A DNA stretch of 64,000 nt from Corticium candelabrum (GCF_963422355.1 NC_085105.1:5324651-5388650); one strand, 5' to 3'. Positions 24,831 to 36,772 are shown, counted from the first letter of the stretch. Notes: generated by a model not told the origin, from the sequence alone. Program-made: numbers and translations.

Positions 24831-26395
24831 TTGGTTTAGACCGCATTCGCATGTGGGCTAGCTAGCCCATTCGCGAATGGGCCCCTCAGACTTGCCATAC
24901 CGTTTGCGAATTTTAATATATGTCAAGACTCCACGTGTATGGTAAGAATCTGGTATAAACTAGTCGACCAATCTGTAAATTGTTATCATACAGTAGGAGC
25001 GATTTGGACATTGGTTTAGACCGCATTCGCAAACGGGCTAGCTAGCCCATTCGCGAATGGGCCCCCCAGACTTGCCATACCGTTTGCGAATTTTATAGCA
25101 AGCTGAATTGGACAAAATTACACTCGCTACAAAAAGACACCGGAATTGCATGCACACAAAAGTACAATGGATTGTGCACGCACGAATGCACTAGAAATGT
25201 GCACACAAAACACACAGGAATCGTGCACAGAAAAACACGCTGGAATTGTGCACGCATGGAGAGCCGTTCATTCTAATAATAACTAAGTGAGCGGGTTCAT
25301 TCTGGATACTCAAGGTAATCTGTGGCAATCAGTGGACAATGAGACAAGGAAAAGAATCATGGTGTTGTCCTACATGGACTTCAAGAGCTGGATTAAACTT
25401 TAATTTATGTCTGTTTATTCTTCTAGGTTTATTCTTCTATGACTACGACTATCTATTTTTACTTGTTATGTGCATGTGTATATCTTTTAGAGCACTGTAC
25501 CTGTAGCGATATGAGCCAAAATATATTATTATTATTGTTATTATTATGTCCACATTAGGTGGATGTTTTTGCTTTCGCAAGAGTGGCGAGGTTGGTAAGA
25601 AAAACCAAATTACTTTAAAAAGGTACGCATTATTGATAGTTTTTAAATTTCTTGGTGGTTTTGGAGGAATTGTGAATGTGATTAGATTAATATAGAGTTG
25701 GAAAGCAGCGTGACATCATTATTTCTCAAATGGGTTATTAAGATTTCGTATTTTTTTCTAACTGGTTTACAACACAAAATGTCGCATCCATATATAGCGT
25801 TCGAATATATAGATTTCTGTGATAATTTCTCAGTAAACCGTGCGGCTTTGCGTGCGCGTTTCCAGTGTATTTTTCGTGCCTATTTTCAGCGTGATTTTGT
25901 GTGCACAATTTCAATGTATTTTTGCGTAATTCCATTTTTTTACAATGTCAGGGTGCATGGTTTCAGTCTATTTCTTTGTGCGTGCAATTCCAGTGTACGT
26001 ATACCGCGCACAATTCCAGTGTGTTTTATGTGATAGTTTTTTGTGGGTTATTTGGGTTCACGCAATTTGGGTGGACGCAATTCCAGTGTAACCTTTTGCA
26101 TGTCTAGACTTGTTTTCGGTGTGTTTTTGTGTACACGCAATTCCATTGTGCACAACTCCTATGTGCACGCGTTACTAGTGTCTTTTTGTCGCGATCGTAT
26201 TTTTTCAAATTCCATTTGCCATAAATTTCAGTAACGGAAAACTGGACTCGTACTGCAGCTGTACGGTAAAAAATTGATCTAGACCCGAAGACGAATATGT
26301 AAATCGGTATTAAGCAGTCGGAACTATTTGGACATTGGTTTTGACCGCATTCGCGAACGGGCTAGCCTATTCGCGAACGGTCTGAATTCCTACTC
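24831..26395. repeat. Internal repeats with palindrome GCCCATTCGCGAATGGGC
   Basis: Copies of about 85 bp at 24,831-24,915 and 25,011-25,097, plus a shorter one at 26,331-26,395, share ACATTGGTTT(A/T)GACCGCATTCGC followed by a palindromic core. The same CCCATTCGCGAA motif occurs in the terminal repeats. These may be transposase-binding sites. Confidence 0.8.
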
Positions 26396-26512
26396 TGTTC
26401 ACCTCGTATTCTTATACGGGCTAGAGGATTCCCAAATGGTCAGCCCGTATGAGAATTCCCGAATGGGCTAGCCCATTCGCGAACGGTCCGGATTCCTACT
26501 TGGGTCGTATCA

Positions 26513-28587
26513 GTGACATCGTTGAGACGGCGAAAGTCAATGCAAAATCGAAAACTTCCATCCTTTTTGGGGACCAAAAGGACCGGGAACGACCATGAGC
26601 TAAAACTTGGTTTGATGATATCGTTTTCTAGCATGCTTTTACTTGGTGTTCAGCTTCCTGACGAAGACTAAATGGTTGTCGATACGGTCGTTGTCGCAAG
26701 GAATGATGGTCGCCTGTGGCAATATGATGGCGGGTTACGTTGGTACGTCCAATGTCAGATAGTTCTGTAGAGAATAGGTCGGAATATCGTTCCAACAAAT
26801 TTGAAGGGCTGCCAGTTGAGCTGACGACAGCTCACTTCGTACCCAGCCGAACTGACTCCAGTCGATAACTTGACGCGTAGAACAAGACGCTGTCGCATTC
26901 GATATACTGAGCAGTCCGTAGTTTGTGAAGGCTGTAGAGTTGTAATGCCACTGAAATCAGCGTCGACGCAAACGCGGCCTAACGTCTTCCCACGATATAC
27001 AGCTTGACGGTGCCGGCCACGTTCAAATGCGAACAGGTATTTGCCCAACGACCATTAACTATGGCCGGAGCTGCAAGTAACCTTAACTTTTCTCCAAGTT
27101 TGTGGTCAGGCTCGAACAAGCAGTCGTTACTGTCGCATATTATCTCTCCGTGTTCTCCAATCAAGGCTCCTAGTACAATTACCTCGCTGGTCCAGCGTAA
27201 GGGTAATATCGTCTAGTAAGGCGACGCGGCAACCTTGTGTTCGAGATGTATTTCTAGTCTGTCCTTGAATCTGTATCAAACGGCCTTGCCAATGTAAACA
27301 GTGCTCACTAAACAGTACATCAATTGCATTCTGTGTCAAGAAGTCAACTCCTAGTACGTATCACACCTACAGACACGTTAGCAACAAAAAACCGGTGTTC
27401 TTTTTCTAAGCATCCAAGCTTCACGGGTAAAAGGACCTCTCACGTTACAGGCAAATGCTCACCATTAGCCATTTCCAGAGTTAAGTTAAAGGCGATGAAG
27501 TCAACGACAGGGTGGTGGCGAAGGACTCGGGTAGAATAGAAACACCTGCTCCTGTATCCACTAAGCAGCGTACTTGCTGTCCGGCAATTTTAGCCTCTTT
27601 TTATACCACGTGACTATCAGTCGACGTGTTTGTTCTTACTACTGCACTTGGCGGTTGTCTATCACAATCAACATGGACACGTAACTAAATACTGTGGTCG
27701 TGGTGTATTCCATTTGCTACGTTTACTATCTGCTACAGCCTCAAAAGAAGGGCACTGCGATTGGTAGTGACCAATCCCCCCCCCCCAATCTCCGCACTCT
27801 CCAGTCCTACGAAGTCCGCTAGCTAGCCTTTTGCCTTCGTTGCCTTGCTGCCCTCGTCCTCTGGTTGCGCGGTAGTCGCGAGGCGTGTCCTCGGAGACTT
27901 CCTGCAAAGCGGCGGTCATTTCCTTCATCGTCGTCATTAGCTGTTCGTGAAAACTGATTCCTAAGGACGACTTCACTGCCTGTTCCTCCGTACGACGTTT
28001 GGCTTCCGACCTAATGACTGCTTCTAATTCGAGGGGGGCCTTGACTGCATCGTCCAACGACTTTGGCTTTGCATGACGAACGCGTATGCGGAAGTCATCC
28101 TCAGTCAGGCTATCAATGAATTGATCGCGCGACAGCAGATCTCTTTGTGCAGGCGCCATTTTTGGAAAAGCGCGGGAAGCCAATGTGCCAAGTGCCATGG
28201 CGAACTCGAACTCGAGAAGTCGCTCGTCGTCCCTCTTGGTTCTTGCTCTGAACTCCGTGCGGTAAAGCTCCGATTGGTCCAAAGGTTCAAAATGAAAGGT
28301 TAGAGCCGATTTCAACAAATAATACGAAGATTTCTCCTTGGCGGTAAGTGACTTGTAGAGTTCACGCGGGTAGCCCTTTAGCCGACAGCAAGATATTGTC
28401 ACCGTTGTGTATCATTCCACTCGTTCACCTCCGCGTGCAGCCCAAAGTCGTCTAGCCAATCACGCCATCGCAGATCAGGGTCGCCTGTGAAACAATCCGG
28501 CGGCACCGCCGGGCGTCGTTTGCCCGAAACTGTGATACTGTTTGCTTGAGATGGAGATGGCTTCACTTCGACGTGCTCGTTGCTCAT
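26513..28587 (-). pseudogene. Gypsy 1 gag, protease and start of reverse transcriptase
   Basis: The minus-strand gag starts at ATG 28,587, has a TGA stop after about 62 codons, and continues in a second frame (28,402-27,668) with a capsid-like helical region. It ends in a broken zinc knuckle (GHYQSQCPS) near a poly-C run that causes a frameshift. The protease is read around 27,600-27,540 as a VDTGAGVSILP motif. The RT starts at 26,634-26,513 with [23 protein letters not shown], then is interrupted by the Ginger-like element. Confidence 0.85.
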
Positions 28588-28604
28588 CCCATGTCTGTCA
28601 CCAG

Positions 28605-28705
28605 TGTAATGAGTATAGCGTTATAAAGTAACTGTTAGAGCAACGTCCGCTGCTAGAACAACTACACTACGCATGCCAACACCCGCTATTACATCATGCA
28701 CTACA
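28605..28705 (-). repeat. Gypsy 1 LTR (5' LTR in element sense)
   Basis: 101 bp, a direct copy of 20,442-20,543 with one deletion and about three substitutions, followed by ATAT (28,706-28,709). Confidence 0.9.
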
Positions 28706-28709
28706 ATAT

Positions 28710-29352
28710 AGCAGAAACAAAGCCAAAAAGGTCTAGAGAAGACCAAACTGATGGACGGCCGGTGGAGCCGCGGATTTGTTCTGGGTGGCTTTGTGGGGCC
28801 ACACCCTACAGAAAAATATCTAACGCGAGCGTGAATGTTACTACTCTAGTCGGGACCCCCTTCCAGAGATGTCTCTCCGTTGCTAACAATGGCAGCGATG
28901 ACTACGACTGACACTAAAACAGTGAACAATGCGATGTAAAAATTACGAGCTAGGTAGGGTGTTATCCGGGACCAGTCTACATACTGCGGACTTGGTAAGC
29001 CAAGCTGATGTACACAAGTCAAGCCAAGTACTCATTGATTGCTGTGGATAGAGTTAATATCTATGTATCCATCTAACGTATAAGTGTAACGTGCGTTAAG
29101 CAGTTCGTGCATCTGACTGATCTACTCACACAGACACGTAAAACGAAGACAAATCAGTAATGTTCTTCGTTTTTTTTGTCTGTCTACATGATTCACGGCA
29201 AGCTTACAATTTATTCTTGCTAGTAAAAATGTCAAAGATAACTGGTGATCAAATGTTGGCATCATTTGATATAGAACTACCTTTGGTTTGGAAAAGAATG
29301 AGTAGTGTAACAGAAGGAAACGTGTGAGAATGGATTGTCTTGAGTTAACCAG

Positions 29353-29355
<3 letters not shown>
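28710..29355. other. Intergenic, no supported feature
   Basis: No coding or repeat structure was identified between the Gypsy element and the (GT)n tract. Confidence 0.4.

Positions 29356-29421
<66 letters not shown>
29356..29421. repeat. (GT)n microsatellite
   Basis: A pure GT run that forms the (CA)n tail of the minus-strand SINE next to it. Confidence 0.95.
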
Positions 29422-29422
<1 letters not shown>

Positions 29423-29809
29423 GTTATGCACCTTCATGATGGGTAAGTGGGGTCTTTACCCCATATGGGCCCCCACCAACCCGGCAGGTGAGCCCAGAAG
29501 GGTACATGTTTCTGTGTAGTCCACACGGCGATCAATGACTAGCCAATTCGATATAGATTGCAGGCATTAAGGTGACCGCGAACATGAGGACATCACGCCT
29601 AGTAGATATAAATGACCACCAGGAAAGCACTGAACGTCATCGACAACGGCTACCACAGAAACTCCCCAACGACTGAATCGAGTCATAGTCATGGATAAAC
29701 ATAAGAAAGAAAGACAGACAAGTTTCATAATTTAATGTTGTCACTGGGGTTTGAACCCCAAACCATGGAGTGGTAGCCATTGTCGCTAACCATTAGCCAC
29801 GGCGGTGAC
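29422..29809 (-). repeat. tRNA-derived SINE ending in (CA)n
   Basis: On the minus strand a tRNA-like head occupies 29,809-29,740. It has an A-box region TGGCTAATGGTTAGC, a B box GGTTCAAACCCC and terminal complementarity GTCAC/GTGAC. A unique body of about 320 bp follows, then a (CA)n tail at 29,421-29,356. The T arm and acceptor spacing do not suit a working tRNA. Confidence 0.6.
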
Positions 29810-29899
29810 TTACTATTATGTGTCGTGCTCAACCAGATCAGTCTGGTTTGTAAAGTCTATTACAAGTACCGGAAGCAAACCCTGCTTCAGAAGTACTTA

Positions 29900-31060
29900 G
29901 ACCATCACGACTGTCTAGAAAGAAGACATGACTTTACGAAGGATCCGAGTAGATCCCAGAAGCACTGTTTTCTGTAAGTGCTGCAGGTTGTGATGACCTG
30001 GAATAATGTCCAGCCACCGTGCAATACCTGCGTGCACTGTGCCCAAAGCTCCCAAGACCACCGGAACTACCAGTGTTCACATGCGGCTTATCTCCACTCG
30101 CAAGTCGCTGTACTTCGCCAACTTCTCAGCATGTTTCTTGCCAAATGCTTTCATCAGCAGGACAGCTGATATCAATAAGAAGACAAGTGTTTGTCTTCTT
30201 ATCCATGAGACAGATGTCTGGACGATTGGCTTTGATCTTCCTGGTAGTGGGGATGGTGGTATCCCACATCATAGTAATGTCATCCGTCTCCACAAGCCTA
30301 TCAGGATGATGCCGGTACCATCTGCTCTCTACCGGAACCCCAAAATGGCGACAAATGTCCCAGTGAATTATGGATGCCACCTGATTGTGTCGATCAGTGT
30401 AGTCCGTTGGTGCCAAAGCACTACAGCCCGCCACAATGTGGTCGACTGTTTCCAGGCCTACACTGCACATGCGGCAAGTAGGACTAACATCACGATGTAG
30501 AATCTTGCGCTCATAGTACCGAGTCCGAAGAGCTTGGTCTTTAGCAGCAACAACCAGTCCCTCAGTTGCAGCAGGAAGATTCGCTGCCTTTAGCCATCCG
30601 TAGGTCTCTTTCATGTCCACAGGCGGTTGCTCAGTGAGACGACGATACTGCCAGTGCATAGGCTTCCCGCTCCAGGACCGCACACGAAGAGAACTGCAAC
30701 ACGTACGGTAATGTCTCACATCTGTTTCAGGTGCTTGCTCGAAGCCACCTTCAACCGAGATGGATGCATTCCTGTGTAAGCTCTGCGACTTGTCGTCCGA
30801 AGCAAGACTCCTTCGCAGCTGTGCAGTAAACCGACAAGCCATGCGCTTGATCGAGTGTGAAGATTTTCCAGAGTCACACTCCCGTATCATCTGCATGAAA
30901 GGATCAGAACTGCCAGCAAGGTAACAGTTCAGCCTCACAATACAAGATTGATATGTCGACTCAATCTGTTGTAACCCCCTATCCCCATCACTGCAAGGAG
31001 CGTACAGTCGGTCAACGTCTGCAGCAGGATGGTGGACACCGTGCATAGAGAGGAGCTTTC
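29900..31060 (-). pseudogene. 3' end of an R2-like LINE (zinc knuckle plus restriction-like endonuclease)
   Basis: The minus-strand frame 31,046-30,126 begins in the post-RT region (RLYAPCSDGDRGLQQIE). It has a TYGWLKAANLPAATEGLVVA block and a knuckle CRMCSVGLETVDHIVAGC. The restriction-like endonuclease signature follows as a PDICLMDKK...LLIDISCP block. A frameshift later, the terminal block GALGTVHAGIARWLDIIPG and LLGSTRILRKV is still readable down to about 29,905. This is the C-terminal part of an R2/NeSL-type LINE; its RT is absent, cut at a (TTA)n tract. Confidence 0.85.
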
Positions 31061-31075
31061 TGGTCCGTCGATCGA

Positions 31076-31077
31076 GC

Positions 31078-31116
<39 letters not shown>
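31076..31116. repeat. (TTA)n microsatellite
   Basis: Pure TTA/ATT units at the 5' truncation point of the R2-like LINE fragment. Confidence 0.95.
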
Positions 31117-31117
<1 letters not shown>

Positions 31118-31208
31118 CATGACAAACGAAAAGAACACAACAACTTTATTGATATCATACTACGCATAAGCCAACCATACTATAACCAATTTAAAAAGAA
31201 AATTACTA

Positions 31209-31210
31209 TT

Positions 31211-31257
<47 letters not shown>
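31209..31257. repeat. (ATC)n microsatellite
   Basis: Pure ATC units, non-coding. Confidence 0.95.
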
Positions 31258-32073
31258 AACATCAAAATATTTCAACTCACTGCTGCAGAGAATCCATCAA
31301 CTCCACTACATTATTGCATCAAACAGCTCATGCCATCCGCAACTCACATATGCCCAACATAATCACTCAGTTCAGTAATGTACCTCAGTAACCTGGGTTA
31401 GTATGTAGAGTTAACAATAACACATAAACTTTCAAATAATCAACTAATTAGACAATTGTATATCCATTTACTCAACTGCATTAAAATCTAAACTAACTGC
31501 CACAACAGTATATTATAGCCTACAACACAAGTAGAAGACTACAAGCGAATTTCTATTCGGAAATCACTGCATGCGGTAAACCACGACTACTAGTAGTGAA
31601 CTATTAATTAATTAGTAGAGGTCCACACATTTGGTTCTTCAAAAGCGTCAAAAACATGTCTAGATACCCATTCTATACCCTTCGCTGTCGTAGCCTGCCG
31701 TACGTATTTATACCGCTAGACAGATAATTATCTAGTGAATTAATATAATTAACCTAGCTAGCTAGTGATGGAAGAGTACAAGCCATGGCTAGATCGCGAC
31801 AGTTCACAGCTGCAGGTTGCGTATACTACAAAGAAGCCTCCGAAGCCTGTACAAGCTATAAAATGGCCAAAAGGAAAGAAATAAATGTTTGACATGTAAC
31901 CAGTGTCTGGAAATCCGAGGAACAACATGTGCGCAAACCTTTCAGTTATTGCGCTTGCGCATTTGATCAACCGGAACAAATCCGCGGCCAGAACAAATTA
32001 GCCGGTAACAAATCCGCTGGTGTGTAAGTGTACAACTGTTCCAACTGGAATTATACGGGATCTTCCTGCAATC
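31258..32073. other. FAN1 upstream region
   Basis: No gene is seen. A short repeat of AACAAAT(T/C)(A/C)GC(C/G)G-like units lies just before the start (about 31,975-32,020). The promoter of FAN1 should be here, but no named element can be identified. Confidence 0.4.
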
Positions 32074-32866
32074 ATGGCGGGCTTTGGAGATGAAGGTCAT
32101 TCAGACAATTGTAGCTTCTTGCATTCTGTAGCAAAGAAATCTAAGGTTCAGAAAAATTCAAGCATTGTTGCAGCTTTACAAAGAGTGCCTTCGGATTTGC
32201 AGAAAGTTGGTTGTCCTGCGTGCAGTTTGAAAGTGTCTTTGAAGCGGGTCAACGAACACTTGGACACAGAGTGTCGCTTTTTTGAAGGGCCATTACATGC
32301 CAATACGATTGGCGAGGGTCTAGGTGAATCGTGCAGCAAGGCAACAAGTGATCACGAAGATGTTTCTAGATGTCCACGATTCACTGCCAAAATTGACCAA
32401 GAAATTTCTCAACGTATTGGCACTAAGTTGAAAGGACTTGTTGCCAATCGAAGAGCCAGCCAGTCATTTAAATCGTCGCGTGATAGAAGACGTAGATCAA
32501 GCACAGTCGGAAGCCAGAGGCCTAACCTTACAGCATCAGGATTACCTGTAGGAGGTGGAATGTGTGAGCTTGCTGATAGCATGGTTGATAGCTGTGAGCA
32601 GAGACATTCAATCAAGAAACTGGACGGATCAAATCATGAAGGAAATAGAGATGGAGTTCTTGTGACTGATCCGTTTTCTTCCTCAATGGATTCCTCATCT
32701 GCAGTTTCTTCCTCAATGGATTCCTCATCTGCAGATGATTGTTTGCCCTACTATTTAAGGAACTTTGTGACCATTTTGGATACAGTGCTTGGTTGTAATG
32801 ACAGGCAACTGTTTAATGAGGAAGACATTTCTGTTCTGGATAGTTTCCAGCAACTTTCCTGTAATA

Positions 32867-32914
<48 letters not shown>

Positions 32915-32915
32915 G

Positions 32916-32964
<49 letters not shown>

Positions 32965-34289
32965 GCTCGCGCCACTGTGTGTCATGCATGTTTTTCAAGC
33001 ATGTTTTGTAGCTGTCTTTCATTGGTCTTTAGTGGGTAGTAAGAAGTTATATGTTCGACTGTTTCATCGGAACTACCGCTGGTTGAGTTTACATAAAGTG
33101 GAGTATCCTGACATTAGCACTGACCTTTGTGATCATGTTGATGAGTTAATTGCTTCATCGCTTTTGGAATCAGGTGAAGTTTTGTCGATACACTTTTGTG
33201 CTAATGTTCGTATTCTTCCTCAATATGTTTATTGCAAGACTACATTAATTTTTAAACGTAAAAGTTTGGTGGGAGAAGAAGGGTTAACCTCTTTGTGCAT
33301 GCATTATACTTGCAATCATTTTGGTTGTTCTTTGTTATCAGCATGTGAAGTTTGTTCTTGCTCACGTCTAAGGCATATACATTTATATCCACGATTGGGC
33401 TACATAGGCGTTCCCATCACATCATTAAGTGCAATGCATATTGTGACATTTTCTGTTTCTATCTAATTGAATGGGGTTTTGACGATATGTGATCATACAG
33501 TGACCATCATAATGGTTATTGTTTTTGTACTTGCAGGTGACTATGATGATCTTCAATCGACACTGTCATTAGTGTCAGCACCAGATCTAAGACAAATAGC
33601 TAAATCACTGCACATTGCTATACCTCTGAGCACTTCTTTTATTCGACCTAAGAATCAACTTATCCAGGCTCTGCTTGATTACAGCAGAAAACAGCGCTCA
33701 CTGCTGCCCTTTACCTCTGCTGAAGATGGAGTCAGTCATTTCAATTCTATGAAAAATGTTCTCCAGAAGAAGTAAGATACATAGTTCATGTAACTTGGTG
33801 CTTACTGTAGGTGAAGATGATATGAAATATGCCCTCACTTTCTTTTCCCTGCCGTCTCACTTGCCTTCTCTGCCACTTTACCTGCAGAAAGCGGTCTGGC
33901 ATTGAAGCTAATGATGTACTTGCCTATGTTGCTGTGTAACAGTGGCAAATCTACCGTGGGTGGTTGTTACCACTTTGTTCCAAGTGTTTAGTATGCAATA
34001 CTGAAACTTTTATGATGATATTATTATCCTACATAACAGAAGCATCAAAATTTTTCATGTCACTGTTAGTGTTTGTGCAGACTTTGTGCATGTTTTATAC
34101 TTATATGAATGTAAAGATGATAAATTTAGTACTAACTTATGATTTTTGTGTTAGAGCTCATGCTGTACTGGGCAGATTATTTCGCATTAACAAGGCAACA
34201 CAAGCAGTGTTTGAAAGAGTTCTAATCTTGTTCTCTATGACAAGATCTTTGGAGGATGACGAACAATCCACAACTGGAAAGTCTGAAAT
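32074..34289 (+). CDS. FAN1: FAN1 (Fanconi-associated nuclease 1), exons 1-5
   Basis: FAN1 is a structure-specific nuclease that acts with FANCD2 in interstrand crosslink repair. Five exons assemble in phase: 32,074-32,860, 33,033-33,173, 33,537-33,771, 33,888-33,935 and 34,155-34,289. The ATG at 32,074 has good context (ATCATGGCG); an in-frame ATG at 32,020 is less likely. A UBZ4 ubiquitin-binding zinc finger lies at residues 47-67 (CPAC...HLDTEC). A Ser-rich linker follows, then YYLRNFVTILDTVLG, KKLYVRLFHRNYRWLSLHKV, the SAP-like LVSAPDLRQIAKSLHI and AVFERVLILFSM. All match the known FAN1 order. Intron 1 is only 172 bp and largely (GT)n. The last donor (GTGAGG, phase 2) joins exon 6 at 50,916. 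Confidence 0.93.
32869..32967. repeat. (GT)n microsatellite filling FAN1 intron 1
   Basis: GT units interrupted by a few GC steps. They occupy more than half of the 172-bp intron (32,861-33,032) between the donor and the branch/acceptor region. Confidence 0.95.
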
Positions 34290-34341
34290 GTGAGGTACTG
34301 CTGAGAGCAGAGGCAGGACAGGACTCTTAATGCAGTTTACA

Positions 34342-34421
<80 letters not shown>

Positions 34422-34588
34422 TCCTTTCCTTTCACTGCATTCATTCCAATAAGGAATGGTGCAGGCCAAGGTCACCACAGACTATGTTGGGAGGTGGAAA
34501 TTCTCTGACAGCAAAAATGCTTGTGGTCGTGGGGAGGCCTTGTTGAAGGAAAGTTTGGTGGCAATACTGACATTGGCCTGTTAGGGAC
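34290..34588. other. Start of FAN1 intron 5, with (CA)n at 34,346-34,419
   Basis: After the GTGAGG donor there is a short unique region with a pure (CA)n tract, then the Gypsy 2 LTR. Confidence 0.7.
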
Positions 34589-34909
34589 TGCCACAAGTAA
34601 CTGCGTCCTTAGCACGCACTCAGCCGGTCTTGCTGTTAACTCAAGTCGATCTATTTCAAGATTGACTGACTTGCTGGTCAATGACTGAAAAGTAACACAA
34701 TACAAGTTCCCGAATGTATATACTACATTCTTTCTCCCCGACTATGTGACTGATATTAACAACTAAGAGGTATCAAGTACAACACAATATTCTAATCTAC
34801 TAAGAATTATGTCTGTCTGGTGCCCTTCTTCTTCTGCTGGAATGGCGGACTGGAGTCACTCCTTTGTTGGCACCTAGATTTGATGCTCTTGTTGGTTCCA
34901 CGTGTGTCT

Positions 34910-35715
34910 CTAAGTCTTCTGGTCCTGTGCTATCTCTGGCGATGGTACCATTGTGTCCTGTTCTATTTGTTTGTCAACTCCATCTTGTTGTTGTTCTGGT
35001 AAGTCTGGTGCGACATCCCACTCTTCGGGTTCTTCCGGAAATACTGGTACCATTGCTCTTGAACGTGGTTTATCCAGTGGATGTATTGGTTCCACCAGTA
35101 GGTCTTCTGGTTCTTCTCTTTTAGGTCTTTCTGATTGTAAGGTTTTCCGAATCTGATCCAAATGTCGTTTGACTACCCTCCCATCATTCAGTTTGATAGT
35201 GTATGATGGGCCTGTTTTGGACTGAACTACACCAGCTATCCAGGGATGACCTCTGTTGTAATTGCGCACGTAGCCTCTCACTCCATTGTAAAAGTCTATC
35301 GTACTAATCTGGTTACTCTTGTAGAAATTTTTTTGTTGCCATTGTTTTTTGTGTACCATTTGCTCCAAGTTGGGGTGTAACAAATCTAAACATGACCGTA
35401 ATTTGCGACCCATCAATAATACCGCAGGTGTTATTCCTGTCATGGAATGTGGTGTAACTGGTAGCTGAACAACACTTGTGTCAGGCAATATGTCAATGTT
35501 CCTTGTTTTGCTAGGGACAGTCCTTTCTTCAATACCTGAACTGCTCTTTCCGCCAGCCCATTACTTGACGGCTGATATGGTGCTGTTTTAATGTTGTCTA
35601 TTCCATTTGATTTGATAAAATTGGTAAAGTCTTGACTGGTGAATACTGCCCCATTGTCTGATACCAGTATTTCAGGAATTCCATGAGTTGAGAAAATTTT
35701 TCTTAACTTTTCCAC
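34910..35715 (-). pseudogene. Gypsy 2 integrase
   Basis: The frames 35,715-35,440 and 35,488-34,910 hold VSDNGAVFTSQDF (second catalytic Asp) and NGLAERAVQVLKKGL (catalytic Glu). A C-terminal domain follows with the GVRGYVRNYN and YTIKLNDGRVVKRHLDQIRK blocks. The first Asp and zinc-binding part lie upstream (36,066-35,748) in other frames. Confidence 0.88.
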
Positions 35716-36772
35716 CGTAGATTTCGTCGTTGCTGATTCTATAGGTTCTACTTCAGTCCACTTCGAGTGTGCGTCAATAAGTACAAGAAATTTTTCCTAA
35801 CAAGGGTCCAGTGCAGTCCATGTGCTCCCTCATCCACAGCTGATGGAGCCAAGACCAGGAATACAATGGAGCTTTTGGTGGTGCATTTGACAACTAGAGG
35901 AACCTTGGACCTTGCGTTTGATGTCTCCATCCAGTCCTAGCCACCAGACTATTGTTCTGGCTAAGCCTTTCATTCGTGCCACATCAGGATGACCAGCATG
36001 TAACTCCTTCAAAACTCGTTGTTGCTCTTGTGGTGGTACAATCACCCTGTACCCCATAATACACATTCCTCTTCTATAGATAATTCACTTTCTCTTTGCC
36101 AGTAAGGAGTCAAACGCTTCGATTAGTGGTTTATTGGGCCAACCTTGATTGACATAATATTGTACCCTAGACAGTAAAGGGTCTTGTTTTGTCCATCTTC
36201 TAACATCTTTTGCCAATACTGGGGACGATTCCAGTTGCTGTAAAAATTAAATTGTCTCTGCTTGTTCTTCCAAGGTTGTCGACGGTAGTTGTAAGAGTAA
36301 TCGACTGCAGGCATCTGCATTACCGATGTCCCAGCCTGGTTTGTATCACAACTTATAACTGTAACCTGATAGGATCATGGCCCATCGATGTATTCTCGCT
36401 GATGCCATTTGGCGGAAGAGACATATTTCCCCCAACAATTCTACCAGTGGTTTAGGTCTGAGACTAGCAAAAACTCTCTACCAAACAGATATTGGTGAAA
36501 TCTTTGTGGACCAAATATTACTACCAATGCTTTTCTTTCCACCTCTGTGTAATTCCCCTCTGCTTACGTCAATGTTCTCGATGCAAATGCTACTGGATGT
36601 TCTTTTCCGTCCTTCCCTCTCTGAGCCAATACAGCACCTAAACCGTACGACGAAGAATCACAGTTTACAAGGGACTCTTGTTGTGGATTGAAATGTGCTA
36701 ACTCTTCGGCTGACACTAACAGTTGTTTTGATTGGCGATAAGCTCGTTCTTGTTCACATGACCAGTTCCATT

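Larger units (their letters stand above)
23781..26512 (+). mobile_element. Ginger-like DNA transposon, non-autonomous, inside Gypsy 1 RT
   Basis: Terminal inverted repeats of about 70 bp start TGATACGACCCAAGTAGGAA at the left and are mirrored at 26,443-26,512. A perfect 4-bp target duplication GTGA (23,777-23,780 and 26,513-26,516) lies inside the RT codons LNDV/TVKD. The left end encodes an 85-residue fragment on the plus strand that resembles the N-terminus of Ginger/KRBA2-type integrase-like transposases. A 4-bp duplication agrees with Ginger. The rest is non-coding with repeated palindromes, so this is an internally deleted copy. Confidence 0.8.
20442..28705 (-). mobile_element. Gypsy-type LTR retrotransposon 1 (decayed, with nested insertions)
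   Basis: LTRs at 20,442-20,543 and 28,605-28,705 are about 101-102 bp, differ at about four positions, begin TGTA and end TACA, and are flanked by ATAT. On the minus strand the order is gag with a zinc knuckle, protease, reverse transcriptase, RNase H region, integrase and a tail, i.e. the Gypsy (Metaviridae) order. A purine-rich tract (AGGGAGGGG) precedes the 3' LTR. The 5' LTR is followed by a CTGGTGACAGACATGG stretch that may be the primer-binding site. Stops and frameshifts break gag and pol. A 427-bp MITE (20,559) and a 2.7-kb Ginger-like element (23,781) are nested in it. Confidence 0.92.

Noticed and set aside
29740..29809. Functional tRNA gene on the minus strand
   Set aside because: A and B boxes are present, but T-arm and acceptor spacing are wrong and a SINE-like body and (CA)n tail follow.
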